A stretch of DNA of 64,000 bases. Origin: Synechococcus sp. WH 8101. GTDB taxonomy: Bacteria; Cyanobacteriota; Cyanobacteriia; PCC-6307; Cyanobiaceae. Below, in pieces: positions 9,925 to 18,856 of this stretch. The stretch is taken from the NCBI RefSeq assembly GCF_004209775.1, contig NZ_CP035914.1, positions 1,550,001 through 1,614,000 of the forward strand. Reading direction: 5' to 3'. How positions within the stretch are numbered: the first letter of the stretch is position 1; each line of letters begins with the position of its first letter. The notes beneath the pieces were generated by a model, which saw only the letters and a list, made by a program, of their open reading frames with translations, had not been told where the DNA came from and searched no databases. Both the position numbers and the translations under genes were made by a program.

Positions 9925-10176
9925 ATGACGCCCGGCACCCCGTTCGCGGTGCGCTGCACCCTCACCTTCGGCGACATCTATCTCCAGATCCTGGCCTGGA
10001 TGGCGGTGATCTTCGTGAGCCTGGCCGCCGGCCTCGGCTTGATGGGAGCCAGCCGGCCCATCTTCGCCCTGGTGGGCGTGGGCCTGATCCTGGTGCTCAG
10101 CCTGCCGTTTCTGCTCTTCGCCTTTGTCACCACCCTGCTGAACCACATTCAGCTGGAGCCGGTGCAGGGTTCCTAG
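9925..10176 (+). CDS. Small two-helix membrane protein, unknown
   Basis: 83 residues with two clear hydrophobic segments (about residues 20-44 and 47-70) and short polar ends. I do not recognise the family. It lies 46 bases after the ABC exporter and 25 bases before msrA on the same strand, so co-transcription is likely. ATG start at 9925. Confidence 0.7.
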   Translation: MTPGTPFAVRCTLTFGDIYLQILAWMAVIFVSLAAGLGLMGASRPIFALVGVGLILVLSLPFLLFAFVTTLLNHIQLEPVQGS

Positions 10177-10201
10177 GGTCGAGCGATCTGCCCTCCCCTC
10201 C

Positions 10202-10918
10202 ATGCTTCCTTCCTGGTTGACCGGACAGCCGGCGGCGGCCGATGCCGGCGCCGCTGATCGCCATGCGGTGTTGAAGACACCGCTGCATGCGGCCTTGATG
10301 GACGACCAGGAAGAAGCCCTGTTCGGTTGCGGTTGCTTCTGGGGCGCAGAAAAGGGGTTCTGGCGCCTCCCGGGCGTGGTGACCACCACGGTGGGGTACG
10401 CCGGCGGCAACAGTCCATCGCCCAGCTATCAACAGGTGTGCAGCGGTCGCACCGGCCACGCCGAGATCGTGCGCGTGGTGTGGAGCACGCCAGCGATCGA
10501 TTTCAGCGATCTGCTCAAGCTCTTCTGGGAATGCCACGACCCAACCCAGGGGGATCGCCAGGGGAACGACCGCGGCAGCCAATACCGCTCGGCAATTTTC
10601 ACCACCACAGCGCACCAGCTGGAGCTGGCCCAGGCCAGCAAGGAGGCCTATCAGCAGGCCCTGAGCGAGCAGGGGCTGGGCCACATCACCACCGACATCC
10701 GCCCAGATCAGACCTACTACCCCGCGGAGACGTATCACCAGCAATACCTGGCCAAACCGGGCAGCCGCCCCTACTGCTCGGCCATGCCCACCGGCGTGCC
10801 TCTCAAAGACTTCCCGGGTGCGGCCTACAAACTGCCCGCCCGGGTGTGGAGCCACTACGACTGGTCGATCGACCACTGTGTGCTGCGGGGTGAGAACGCT
10901 CCGATCCAGCTGGCCTGA
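10202..10918 (+). CDS. msrA: Peptide methionine-S-sulfoxide reductase MsrA
   Basis: Repairs oxidised methionine in proteins, reducing the S-epimer of the sulfoxide. The 238-residue product carries the family signature GCGCFWGAEKGF (residues 42-53) with catalytic Cys45, then TVGYAGG and the conserved HDPTQGDRQGNDRGSQYRS block. The first 38 residues are an extension before the domain, without an evident signal peptide. The stop codon overlaps the next small gene's start by one base (TGATG). Confidence 0.95.
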   Translation: MLPSWLTGQPAAADAGAADRHAVLKTPLHAALMDDQEEALFGCGCFWGAEKGFWRLPGVVTTTVGYAGGNSPSPSYQQVCSGRTGHAEIVRVVWSTPAIDFSDLLKLFWECHDPTQGDRQGNDRGSQYRSAIFTTTAHQLELAQASKEAYQQALSEQGLGHITTDIRPDQTYYPAETYHQQYLAKPGSRPYCSAMPTGVPLKDFPGAAYKLPARVWSHYDWSIDHCVLRGENAPIQLA

Positions 10919-11082
10919 TGAAATCCCCCTGGCCCGATTGGATGGTGTTGCTCACCCTCGCCCTCACCCTGGCGCTGGTGTTCGGCCTGGTGTTCAGCCA
11001 GCGGCCTTCCGGCACCAAGGAGCCGCCGCTGCTGTGGCGCACGCCAGCAGGCCAGGAGAGCTCCGGTTCCCTGCAGATCTGA
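10918..11082 (+). CDS. Single-span small membrane protein, unknown
   Basis: 54 residues starting at the ATG that overlaps the msrA stop codon (TGATG). After MKSPWPDW there is one hydrophobic helix (about residues 9-27) and a polar tail ending SSGSLQI. I do not recognise it. The overlap suggests translation coupled to msrA; family comparison would be needed to confirm it is expressed. Confidence 0.55.
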   Translation: MKSPWPDWMVLLTLALTLALVFGLVFSQRPSGTKEPPLLWRTPAGQESSGSLQI

Positions 11083-11149
11083 CCACCAACGGGAACGGGG
11101 CGGGAACTTTGCTGGCAAGGTACGCCTTGGCCATGCAGGATCGCCGATC

Positions 11150-11509
11150 GTGACCTCCCCTCCCGATCCTCATCAGCGACGCCAACTCCACCCGCTGCCG
11201 AAGGGGCTGGTGGAGCTCTACGGCTTGATCGCCGTGCTCGTGGTGCTGATCCCGGAATGGCTCGCCGATGGAACGATCAGCCTGGGCAACGGCCGCAGCG
11301 GCTCCAGCCTGCCGCTGAAGTCCCGCGCCTGGCGCACCCTGCCGGAGCTTCAACTCGCCTCGATGTCGCTGGCTGAGCTGCGTCAGCTGGCGCGCCAGCT
11401 GCGCCTGTGGGGCTATAGCAGCGACAACCGCACCGGGCTCACCGCACGGCTGCTGAAGCGCATCCAACGCCGGACTCAAAGCGGAAGCCGAGGGGGGAAT
11501 GCCTTGTGA
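11150..11509 (+). CDS. Membrane-anchored protein with SAP-like motif, unknown
   Basis: 119 residues. A hydrophobic segment (about residues 22-36, LYGLIAVLVVLIPEWL) is followed by a C-terminal helix-extended-loop-helix stretch (MSLAELRQLARQLRLWGYSS, then a basic helix) that looks like a SAP-type nucleic-acid-binding motif. It starts with GTG at 11150; the nearby ATG at 11132 runs straight into a stop in another frame. The tRNA-Pro gene follows 14 bases after the stop. Function unknown; the SAP resemblance is an inference. Confidence 0.65.
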   Translation: MTSPPDPHQRRQLHPLPKGLVELYGLIAVLVVLIPEWLADGTISLGNGRSGSSLPLKSRAWRTLPELQLASMSLAELRQLARQLRLWGYSSDNRTGLTARLLKRIQRRTQSGSRGGNAL

Positions 11510-11520
11510 TAACTTGCATC

Positions 11521-11597
<77 letters not shown>

Positions 11598-11621
11598 TTT
11601 CTTTCCATCGTCACCCCAGCT

Positions 11622-11650
11622 AAAAGCCCCTCCATGGAGGGGCTTTTTTT
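11622..11650. terminator. Bidirectional terminator between tRNA-Pro and ptrA-like gene
   Basis: Perfect palindrome GCCCCTCCATGGAGGGGC flanked by four A on the left and seven T on the right, so it can stop transcription from both sides: the plus-strand tRNA and the minus-strand regulator that ends at 11663. Confidence 0.92.
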
Positions 11651-11662
11651 ATTGCTGGAGGG

Positions 11663-12298
11663 TCAACGCCGGGGCAGATGGCTGATCACCAGATGACGCT
11701 GATCATCGATCTTCAACCAGCCTTCATCCCGCAACAAACCGATCACCCGAGTCACGGTCACCCGGGTGGTGCTGAGGGCACTGGCCATCTCCTGATGGGT
11801 GAGGCGCAGATTGAGGCGCAGACCGTCCTCACACACCTGGCCGTAATCCTGAGCGAGCAATTCAAGAAACCCGCGCACCCGCTCCTCAACCCGACGTAAC
11901 CCCAGCAGCGACAACAGGTATTCAGCCTGGCGGTAGCGCACGGCAATCGCCTCCAACATCGCCGTGGCCAGCGCGGGTGACTGCTCCACCTCAGCCATCG
12001 TTAAACAGAGCAGATCGCAGTCGGTGAGCGTGACGGCTTCATAGGCCTCCACCGTGCTCAGGGGCTCACCAAAGGGCTCATTGGGGCCAGCGAGACCCAG
12101 CAGCAGCTCATCGCCATGCACCGACACAGCGCCGAGCTTCACCATGCCGCGCACCACCAACCAAAGGTTGTTTTTCAGGAGGGGCACCACGCTGCCGGCC
12201 GAGAGATGCACCAGATTGCGTTTCTGATAATTCGCCTCGAGCAGATCTCGGAAGCCGTCTCGACGGCGAGCACTGTCGCGGGAGGGAACGGCAACCAT
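11663..12298 (-). CDS. ptrA: CRP/FNR-family transcription regulator, PtrA-like
   Basis: 211-residue DNA-binding regulator: an N-terminal cyclic-nucleotide-binding-like beta barrel (about residues 25-125), then a C-terminal winged helix with recognition segment THQEMASALSTTRVTVTRVI. The HTH resembles NtcA, but the rest does not. In marine Synechococcus a regulator of this type, PtrA, is adjacent to pstS and controls part of the phosphate-stress response; here it lies directly downstream of pstS on the same strand, separated by a terminator. The symbol rests on this synteny and family resemblance. Confidence 0.78.
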   Translation of the reverse strand: MVAVPSRDSARRRDGFRDLLEANYQKRNLVHLSAGSVVPLLKNNLWLVVRGMVKLGAVSVHGDELLLGLAGPNEPFGEPLSTVEAYEAVTLTDCDLLCLTMAEVEQSPALATAMLEAIAVRYRQAEYLLSLLGLRRVEERVRGFLELLAQDYGQVCEDGLRLNLRLTHQEMASALSTTRVTVTRVIGLLRDEGWLKIDDQRHLVISHLPRR

Positions 12299-12408
12299 GG
12301 CAGGTGTCTGTCAGTACGTTCTAACTGTATGGAGCACAACATGCCCTGCAGGCAAAGAGCAGGAAGTGAGGCTATTAAGAGTGGCCTAAGTGGCTGCTAA
12401 CAACCAAG

Positions 12409-12432
12409 AAAAAAGGGGTCCTAGCGGACCCC
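12409..12432 (-). terminator. Intrinsic terminator of pstS
   Basis: On the minus strand GGGGTCC pairs with GGACCCC around a four-base loop, followed by six T residues. It lies 51 bases after the pstS stop codon and before the ptrA-like gene, so the two are probably not simply one transcript. Confidence 0.9.
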
Positions 12433-12483
12433 TCCTCAACAAATCTCGCGTCACCACAGCGGTGATGCGATAGAGAGCGGCGA

Positions 12484-13464
12484 TCAGTTGCCGATCTTGT
12501 TCACAGCAGCGCGGGCCTTGCTGAGGATTCCGCCCTTGAGGGGAACGAAGCCCATGTCATCGGCCTGACTCTGAGCCTTATCGCTCAGCATGAAGTTGAA
12601 GGTCTTCTTGATCGCGTTGGTGTTTTTGCCGTTGCCGGTCTTATAGGCCAGCACCCAGGTGAGGGTGGCGATGGGATAGGCACCCTTGGCGGTGGGGTTG
12701 GGGTTGGAGCCGGCCAGGTTGGCATCGAGCTTGATGCCGTTCAGAGCCTTGGCACCGGAGGAGAAGCTGGGCTTCACGTACTCACCAGACTTGTTCTGGA
12801 GAGCAGCGGCCTTGACGTTGCCCTTGATGTAGGACTGGTTCACATAGCCGATGGCGCCCACTTTGCTCTGGATGACGCCGGCCACACCGGAGTTGCCCTT
12901 GGCACCCACAGCGTTCTTACCGGGCCACTTCACGGACTTACCGGCGCCGAGGGTCCACTCAGGAGAGAAGGCAGCCAGAGAAGCGGTGAACGCCTTGGTG
13001 GTGCCGGAACCATCAGAACGGTGCACCCAGGTGATCGGGCCAGCGGCGCAGCCGACCTGCTTCCAGTCGGTGATTTTGCCCATGGCGACCTGAACGGCCT
13101 GCTTCTGGGTGAGCTTCAGGTTGCAGCCGGGCTTGTTGTAACCGAAGGCAATCGTGCCACCCACCATGGGGATCTGCACCACACCGCGCTTCACCTTGGC
13201 CATGTCGGCGGCCTTCATCGGGTCATCAGAGGCACCGAAGTTGACGGTCTGGTCAATGAAAGCCTTGCGGCCGGAGCCGGAGCCCACGGCCTGATAGTTC
13301 ACCTGGGGGCCACCGGATTTGGCCAGTTCAGCGAACCAACGCTGATAAATCTTGGCGGGGAAGGAAGCTCCGGCACCGTTGAGACGATCGGCAGCGGAAG
13401 CGGAAACACCGGCTCCAAGAGCGAGCACGGAGGAGAACAGAAGAGCCTTCTTGGCGAAGCTCAT
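12484..13464 (-). CDS. pstS: Phosphate ABC transporter substrate-binding protein
   Basis: Periplasmic phosphate-binding protein of the high-affinity Pst system, 326 residues. The N-terminus MSFAKKALLFSSVLALGAGV followed by SASA is a signal peptide, with likely cleavage before ADRLNGAG. Family motifs include GAGASFPAKIYQRW, AVGSGSGRKAF and VHRSDGSGTTKAF, which contribute phosphate ligands. I chose ATG 13464, since the in-frame start 13 codons upstream would disrupt the signal peptide. A possible Pho box lies upstream. The permease and ATPase genes are not here. Confidence 0.96.
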   Translation of the reverse strand: MSFAKKALLFSSVLALGAGVSASAADRLNGAGASFPAKIYQRWFAELAKSGGPQVNYQAVGSGSGRKAFIDQTVNFGASDDPMKAADMAKVKRGVVQIPMVGGTIAFGYNKPGCNLKLTQKQAVQVAMGKITDWKQVGCAAGPITWVHRSDGSGTTKAFTASLAAFSPEWTLGAGKSVKWPGKNAVGAKGNSGVAGVIQSKVGAIGYVNQSYIKGNVKAAALQNKSGEYVKPSFSSGAKALNGIKLDANLAGSNPNPTAKGAYPIATLTWVLAYKTGNGKNTNAIKKTFNFMLSDKAQSQADDMGFVPLKGGILSKARAAVNKIGN

Positions 13465-13518
13465 GGGAAGCCATAGGGAAATCGGCGTCCTATGAGTAGC
13501 CAAATGAAAGCGAATTGG

Positions 13519-13537
13519 TCGTTAGGGGAAGGTTAAG
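13519..13537 (-). promoter_or_regulatory. Candidate Pho box upstream of pstS
   Basis: On the minus strand CTTAACCT is followed after three bases by CCTAACGA, i.e. two octamers with 11-base periodicity resembling the cyanobacterial PhoB site (pyrimidine-TTAA-pyrimidine-pyrimidine repeats). It lies 55-73 bases before the pstS start. The second octamer is imperfect. Confidence 0.5.
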
Positions 13538-13581
13538 GAGCGATCCGATTAGCGGCCTGCGAAGCGGCAGTTGCGCCTTTT

Positions 13582-13905
13582 TTATTCACGCTTCCCCCAT
13601 GGATCTGTTTGCTGCGATACCAAAGCGCGATCCTGCAACCGCGTCGCCACGGCATAACGCTGCAACCAGCGATTGACCCGCGGTCGTTGTGCCGGAGGCA
13701 CCTCCTCCAACAGCTGCGACAGCTCCAGGGCACCGAGGCGCTTCAGTTCACGCACATCCACATGCCAGAGCGCTTCCGCCTCCCGGATCAGCCGGGCCCA
13801 GGTGCGCACCTGCTGCCAATGACGCAGGCGACTGCAGGGTGAAGGTGGGACTTGAACAACCATGCCTTCAGGCTGCTCGAGGCACAGCGATCCAGCGCAA
13901 ACCAT
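13582..13905 (-). CDS. Conserved-looking hypothetical protein
   Basis: 107 residues if started at ATG 13905, or 93 from the ATG at 13863. The sequence is rich in Arg, Leu and Trp (LRHWQQVRTWARLIREAEAL, then LSQLLEEVPPAQRPRVNRWL), predicted helical and soluble. I do not recognise a domain. It lies 46 bases downstream of the exonuclease gene on the same strand. The frame is open upstream into the exonuclease gene, so the start is uncertain. Confidence 0.55.
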   Translation of the reverse strand: MVCAGSLCLEQPEGMVVQVPPSPCSRLRHWQQVRTWARLIREAEALWHVDVRELKRLGALELSQLLEEVPPAQRPRVNRWLQRYAVATRLQDRALVSQQTDPWGKRE

Positions 13906-13951
13906 CGGTGTCCTTTCGGACTGCTGAAGCAAATCCTGTCGCGCACCCGCT

Positions 13952-14803
13952 TCAGGAGGCCAGGGGCTCGGAGGTCTCCAGTGCCACCACCGGGAAATCC
14001 AGCGCCTGGGCTTCCCGAGCACTGAGGCGGCGGGTCCAGGCCCCGGCCACCGGATCGTTCCAGCGGAATCCCGCCTCCCGGGCCAGATGGCGCTGCTCAA
14101 ACGACACCTGGGCGCGCATCAGCAGCCTCGGTTCCAGCCCGAGCCGAATCAGGGTCTCCAGATCATCGCGGCGTTTGAACACCTCCGCGATGTACACGCA
14201 GTCGGCGAGGGCGCGGTGTACGGCCCAGACTGGAATGCCGTGGGCCAGAGCGAGATCGCGCACCGAAGGCCGGGGGCGCAGCTGCAGCTCGGCGGGCCAG
14301 CGAATGTCGTCCATGGTGCAGAGCCAGGCGGCCCGGGCCGCGGGCAGATGGCCCCGACCGAACCACTGGCGATCAAAGGCTGCGTGATGGGCCACGAGCA
14401 GATCCGCCGTATCCATCAGGGCCTGGAGATAGCGCAGCCCATCGCGCCAGGGCTGGGGACAGCGGGTGGCGCTGGCGGCGATGTGATTAATCGCCTGGGC
14501 GGGATTGTGGTCAACCGGCAGCAGAAACGACTGCTGCACCAACACCTCCCGCTCCGGCACATCAAACAAAATGGCTCCCACCTCCAGGCATTGATCCTGC
14601 TCGGGGTCGAGACCGCTGGTCTCCGTGTCGAGGATCAAGAGGGTGCGCGGATCAGCCGTGCAGGGACCATCGTCGGAAGCTGCTGGCTCTGGCTCCGCAG
14701 CAGGGATCGGCTCCACAGGCATCGCTTCAGAGAAGCCCGAGAGCAGATTCAATTGCGATGCGCCAGCCCCGCTCTCCATCCCTTCAGCCTCGACTCCCCC
14801 CAT
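13952..14803 (-). CDS. DEDDh 3'-5' exonuclease (DNA polymerase III epsilon-like)
   Basis: 283 residues. After a 50-residue acidic, low-complexity N-terminus comes an RNase T/DnaQ-type exonuclease domain: motif I LDTETSGLD (Asp59, Glu61), motif II AHHAAFD (Asp146) and motif III HRALADC (His198, Asp203), i.e. all DEDDh metal ligands and the general-base histidine. The C-terminal 70 residues are an extra tail ending FPVVALETSEPLAS. It could be the proofreading subunit or a stand-alone repair or RNA nuclease. Divergent from prxQ by 55 bases. Confidence 0.87.
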   Translation of the reverse strand: MGGVEAEGMESGAGASQLNLLSGFSEAMPVEPIPAAEPEPAASDDGPCTADPRTLLILDTETSGLDPEQDQCLEVGAILFDVPEREVLVQQSFLLPVDHNPAQAINHIAASATRCPQPWRDGLRYLQALMDTADLLVAHHAAFDRQWFGRGHLPAARAAWLCTMDDIRWPAELQLRPRPSVRDLALAHGIPVWAVHRALADCVYIAEVFKRRDDLETLIRLGLEPRLLMRAQVSFEQRHLAREAGFRWNDPVAGAWTRRLSAREAQALDFPVVALETSEPLAS

Positions 14804-14858
14804 TCTCCAATCGCTCGCCAGCGCCCCCTAGGGTGCGAGGCCGATCCGTGCATCCCCC

Positions 14859-15320
14859 ATGGCCCTTGGCGTCGGCGATTCAGCCCCAACCATCCAACTG
14901 GAGGATCAGAACGGTGTACTGCGGGACAGCAGTGCCCTCAAGGGCTGTTGTCTGGTGCTGTTTTTCTATCCCAAGGACGAAACACCGGGATGCACCGCCG
15001 AGGCCTGCGGGTTCCGGGACAACTACAGCGAGCTTCAGGCCCAGGGCGCGGAGGTCTGGGGGGTGAGCGGGGATGACATCGTCAGTCATCGGCGGTTCGC
15101 CGAGCGGCATCAGCTGCCCTTTCCCTTGTTGAGCGATCGCGACCAGAGCCTGCGCCGCGCCTTCGGCGTACCCAAAACCCTGGGCCTGCTGCCATCGCGG
15201 GTCACCTACGTGATCGATGGATCCGGCACGATTCGGCATGTGTTCAACAACCTGCTCGATGGCCCCGCCCATGTGAAAGAGGCGCTAAGAATCCTTCAGG
15301 GCCTTCAGGGCAAGGCATGA
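14859..15320 (+). CDS. prxQ: Peroxiredoxin, PrxQ/BCP type
   Basis: Thiol peroxidase that reduces hydrogen and alkyl peroxides with thioredoxin. 153 residues, usual family length. The peroxidatic Cys45 and resolving Cys50 lie in ETPGCTAEACGF, the close spacing typical of the PrxQ subgroup. No signal peptide is visible, so it is presumably cytosolic or thylakoid-peripheral. Its stop codon overlaps the next gene's ATG (ATGA), indicating coupled translation. Confidence 0.94.
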   Translation: MALGVGDSAPTIQLEDQNGVLRDSSALKGCCLVLFFYPKDETPGCTAEACGFRDNYSELQAQGAEVWGVSGDDIVSHRRFAERHQLPFPLLSDRDQSLRRAFGVPKTLGLLPSRVTYVIDGSGTIRHVFNNLLDGPAHVKEALRILQGLQGKA

Positions 15321-16042
15321 GCCGCTGGCGACGATCTGGGGAATGCTGGTGTCTCTGGCCCGCCCAACCCCGCGCTCTGATCGACTTCATCGGTGGCAGC
15401 TACCTAGCGGCGACGCCCCAGATCAGTTATCGGCGCTTGCTGGAAGGGCTGGCGCAGCAGGGATGGGCGATTCACGCCTGGAGCTACGTGCCGGCCTTCG
15501 ACCACCAGCTGCAGGCCAGACAGGCCTGGGATGCCTTCCGGAGCTGCCGCAACAACCTGATCCAGCGGATGGGTGATCTACCCCAATCGCTCCGGGTCGG
15601 CCACAGCCTCGGCTGCAAACTGCATCTGCTGGCTCCGGATGGCGGTCGCAACAGCAGCGGTCTTGCCGCCCTCAGCTTCAACAACTTCGCGGCCGATCGC
15701 TCGATCCCCCTGCTCGGCAACCTGGCACCGAGCCTGGGGGTGAGCACGGAGTTCAGCCCGAGCCCGGAGGAAACCCTGCGCCTGATCGCACGCCACTACC
15801 TGCCAGCCCGCAACCTGGTGGTGCGCTTCGGCAACGACAGCCTCGATCAAAGCGCGGCGCTGCTCGCCTGCCTCCAGAGCCGTCCCGGCGACCAGAGCAC
15901 CTGGCTGCAGATGGAGGGGGATCACTTGACGCCCGCCAGTGCCGGGCTGCGTCAGGGCCTGCTGGGCGACTGGGCCGATGATCCCAAACGCAGTCGCAGG
16001 CTGCGGCAACTGACTGAAGCCCTGGTGGCCTGGGCGCGCTGA
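15317..16042 (+). CDS. DUF1350 family protein (alpha/beta-hydrolase-like)
   Basis: 241 residues matching the cyanobacterial/plant DUF1350 pattern: LIDFIGGSYLAATPQISYRR near the N-terminus and GHSLGC at residues 95-100, a nucleophile-elbow-like motif with Ser97. Late in the protein, EGDHLTPA could supply the histidine. The enzymatic activity is unknown in this family. It is translationally coupled to prxQ through an ATGA overlap and converges on acs. Confidence 0.82.
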   Translation: MSRWRRSGECWCLWPAQPRALIDFIGGSYLAATPQISYRRLLEGLAQQGWAIHAWSYVPAFDHQLQARQAWDAFRSCRNNLIQRMGDLPQSLRVGHSLGCKLHLLAPDGGRNSSGLAALSFNNFAADRSIPLLGNLAPSLGVSTEFSPSPEETLRLIARHYLPARNLVVRFGNDSLDQSAALLACLQSRPGDQSTWLQMEGDHLTPASAGLRQGLLGDWADDPKRSRRLRQLTEALVAWAR

Positions 16043-16071
16043 AGCCCCCAGGCGAGCTGACTCGCAGGTGA

Positions 16072-18048
16072 TCAGGCCCGCAGGCGATCCAGCACGGAGC
16101 GATCCTCCAGGGTGCTGGTGTCGCCGCTCACCTCCTGACCGGCCGCAAGCGAGCGGAGGATGCGACGCATGATTTTGCCGCTGCGGGTCTTGGGCAGGGC
16201 ATCGCTGCAGCGGATCTCATCGGGCTTAGCGATCGGACCGATCTCCTGGCCCACATGGGCACGCAACTCAGCCACCAACGCTTCGCTGGGGTCGCGATCG
16301 GCCTCCAAAGTGACGAAGGCGACGATGCCCTCCCCCTTGAGCGGATCGGGACGCCCGACCACCGCCGCTTCAGCAACGGCAGGGTGGCTGACGAGCGCTG
16401 ACTCGATCTCCATGGTGCCGAGACGGTGGCCGGAGACATTGATCACGTCATCGACCCGTCCCATCACCCAGAAATAACCATCGGCATCGCGGCGGGCGCC
16501 ATCACCGGCGAAGTAGATGCAGGAGCCATCGGCGGGGCGGATGTGCTCCCAGTAGCTCTCCCGGAAGCGCTGGGGGTTGCCGTGCACGGTGCGCATCATC
16601 CCGGGCCAGGGGCGACGCACCACCAGGTAGCCGCCTTCATCAGCTCCGACACTGCGGCCCTCAGCATCCACCACATCGGCAGCAATCCCTGGCAATGGCA
16701 GGGTGGCGGAGCCGGGCTTGGTGGGGGTGGCGCCTGGCAACGGGCTGATCATCACGCCACCGGTTTCGGTCTGCCACCAGGTGTCCACGATCGGGCAGCG
16801 GTTGCCACCGATCACCTCGCGATACCACATCCAGGCCTCGGGGTTGATCGGCTCACCGACCGTGCCGAGCAGGCGCAGGCTGCTCATGTCGTATTGATCG
16901 GGCACGGCGCGACCGCTCTTCATGAAGGCGCGGATCGCCGTGGGGGCCGTGTAGAAGATCGTGACGCCGTGCTTCTGGATCAGCTCCCAGAAGGCACCGG
17001 GTTTGCTGGGGCGCGGAGCCCCCTCATACATGACGGTGGTGGCCCCGTTGGAGAGGGGGCCATAAACGATGTAGCTGTGGCCGGTAATCCAGCCCACATC
17101 GGCGGTGCACCAGTAGATGTCGTCGTCCTTGATGTCGAAGATCCACTGGAAGGTGAGATGGGCCCAGAGGTTGTAACCGGCGGTGGTGTGCACCACCCCC
17201 TTGGGTTTGCCGGTGGAACCGGAGGTGTAGAGCACGAACAAACGATCTTCGCTGGCCATCGGCTCCGCCGGGCACTCGGGGCTCTGGCCCTCCACCAGCT
17301 CGTGCCACCAGTGATCGCGACCCTCCACCATCACCACCGGTTGCTCGGTGCGCCGCACCACCAGAACTGACGACACGCTGGGGCAGGCGCCGTCTTCAAG
17401 GGCCGCATCGACGGCAGGCTTGAGCGAGACGGGCTTGTCTTTGCGGAAACCGCCATCAGCGGTGATCACCGCCTTCGCCTCCCCATCAATGAGGCGATCG
17501 CGCAGGGCCTCGGCAGAGAAACCGCCGAACACTACCGAGTGGGGGGCACCGATGCGGGCGCAGGCCAGCATGGCGATCGCCGCCTCCGGCACCATCGGCA
17601 TGTAGAGCGCCACCAGATCCCCCTTGCCGATACCCATGGCCTTCAGGGCATTGGCGGCCTTGCACACCTCGGCATGGAGCTCCCGGTAGCTGAACCGACG
17701 CACATCGCCCGGTTCGCCCTCCCAGATCAGGGCCGTTTTCTCCGCTGTGGGCCCCGCAAGATGGCGATCCAGGCAGTTGTAGGAGAGGTTGGTGGTGCCG
17801 CCTTCGAACCAACGAGCGAAGGGAGGATCCCGCCAATCGAGCACGGTGTGAAAGGGCTCGAACCAATGCAGTTCCCGCCGGGCTGCCTCACCCCAGAAGC
17901 GATCGGGATCCGCCGACGCCGCCTCGGCCATGGCGCGATACGCCTCCAGGCTGCCGATCCGGGCCCCAGCCGCCAGCGCTGCCGGGGGCTCGAACACCCG
18001 CTGCTCATGCAGCACCGACTCGATCGTGGTGGAGGGATCGGAAGCCAT
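16072..18048 (-). CDS. acs: Acetyl-CoA synthetase (AMP-forming)
   Basis: Activates acetate to acetyl-CoA through acetyl-AMP. 658 residues, the standard length. The AMP-binding motif [16 protein letters not shown], the [20 protein letters not shown] segment and the C-terminal TRSGKIMRR (lysine subject to inhibitory acetylation in this family) are all present. I used ATG 18048 rather than the TTG one codon upstream. It is a single gene, divergent from the HAD gene by about 80 bases and convergent with DUF1350. Confidence 0.97.
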   Translation of the reverse strand: MASDPSTTIESVLHEQRVFEPPAALAAGARIGSLEAYRAMAEAASADPDRFWGEAARRELHWFEPFHTVLDWRDPPFARWFEGGTTNLSYNCLDRHLAGPTAEKTALIWEGEPGDVRRFSYRELHAEVCKAANALKAMGIGKGDLVALYMPMVPEAAIAMLACARIGAPHSVVFGGFSAEALRDRLIDGEAKAVITADGGFRKDKPVSLKPAVDAALEDGACPSVSSVLVVRRTEQPVVMVEGRDHWWHELVEGQSPECPAEPMASEDRLFVLYTSGSTGKPKGVVHTTAGYNLWAHLTFQWIFDIKDDDIYWCTADVGWITGHSYIVYGPLSNGATTVMYEGAPRPSKPGAFWELIQKHGVTIFYTAPTAIRAFMKSGRAVPDQYDMSSLRLLGTVGEPINPEAWMWYREVIGGNRCPIVDTWWQTETGGVMISPLPGATPTKPGSATLPLPGIAADVVDAEGRSVGADEGGYLVVRRPWPGMMRTVHGNPQRFRESYWEHIRPADGSCIYFAGDGARRDADGYFWVMGRVDDVINVSGHRLGTMEIESALVSHPAVAEAAVVGRPDPLKGEGIVAFVTLEADRDPSEALVAELRAHVGQEIGPIAKPDEIRCSDALPKTRSGKIMRRILRSLAAGQEVSGDTSTLEDRSVLDRLRA

Positions 18049-18127
18049 CAACAGAGATCAACGGAGCATTGGCCGCATTCAAGCCAGTCGGAGCCACCTG
18101 ACAGGGCGGGGTGACACGCTTGTTCAA

Positions 18128-18838
18128 ATGCATCCGATCCCGCGGACCATGCCCGCCCCAGCCGCCTGCCTGTTTGATCTGGACGGCCTGCTGCTCGACA
18201 CAGAGCCCTTGCATGGCCAGGCCTGGACCAGGGCGGCGGCCCATTTCGGCGGCCAGCTCAGCCCAAGCCAACGGCTTCAGCTGCGGGGACGGCGTCGCCA
18301 GGACTGCGCCGCCCAGGTGGCCACCTGGCTCCTGGCCGCAAACGCCATCCCGGTGAGCAGCGATGACCTGCTCGCGGTGCAGCAACCGATCTCCCGGCAG
18401 TTGCTCGCGGCTGCGCCAGCGATGCCTGGGGCACAAGCATTGGTGCGCTGCTGCGCCGAGCTGTCGATTCCGATGGCGCTGGTCACCAGCAGTGCCAAGG
18501 AAGCGGTGCAACGCAAAAGTGCGTCCCATCCCTGGCTGAAGCAGATTCAGACACGGGTACTGGGGGATGACCCGGAGCTGGCGCAGGGAAAGCCTGCCGC
18601 TGACCCCTTCCGGCTGGCCGCAGCCCGACTCGGCGTTGATCCGGCGGCCTGCTGGGCCCTGGAAGACTCCCTCGCCGGTGCAACGGCAGCCCTAGCGGCG
18701 GGGTGCCGCGTGTGGATTCTCGAGAGCGACGCCGAAGGGGATGGCATCGCCCTCGACCAGTTGCCCGAGGGGACTTGGACCCTGATTCAGCGGCTGGACC
18801 AAGTGCAAGGGGAACTGCGACTGCTCGCGGGGGCCTGA
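18128..18838 (+). CDS. HAD-superfamily hydrolase (phosphatase/phosphoglucomutase-like, subfamily IA)
   Basis: 236 residues. Motif I FDLDGLLLDTEPLH supplies the nucleophile Asp17 and acid/base Asp19; motif II ALVTSSAK, a lysine near GKPAADPF, and motif IV ALEDSLAGA complete the set. The cap sits after motif I, as in beta-phosphoglucomutase and related sugar-phosphate phosphatases. Substrate unknown. A second in-frame ATG at 18149 is an equally plausible start. Convergent with sds. Confidence 0.85.
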   Translation: MHPIPRTMPAPAACLFDLDGLLLDTEPLHGQAWTRAAAHFGGQLSPSQRLQLRGRRRQDCAAQVATWLLAANAIPVSSDDLLAVQQPISRQLLAAAPAMPGAQALVRCCAELSIPMALVTSSAKEAVQRKSASHPWLKQIQTRVLGDDPELAQGKPAADPFRLAAARLGVDPAACWALEDSLAGATAALAAGCRVWILESDAEGDGIALDQLPEGTWTLIQRLDQVQGELRLLAGA

Positions 18839-18856
18839 GGCAAGGCCACCAACCAA

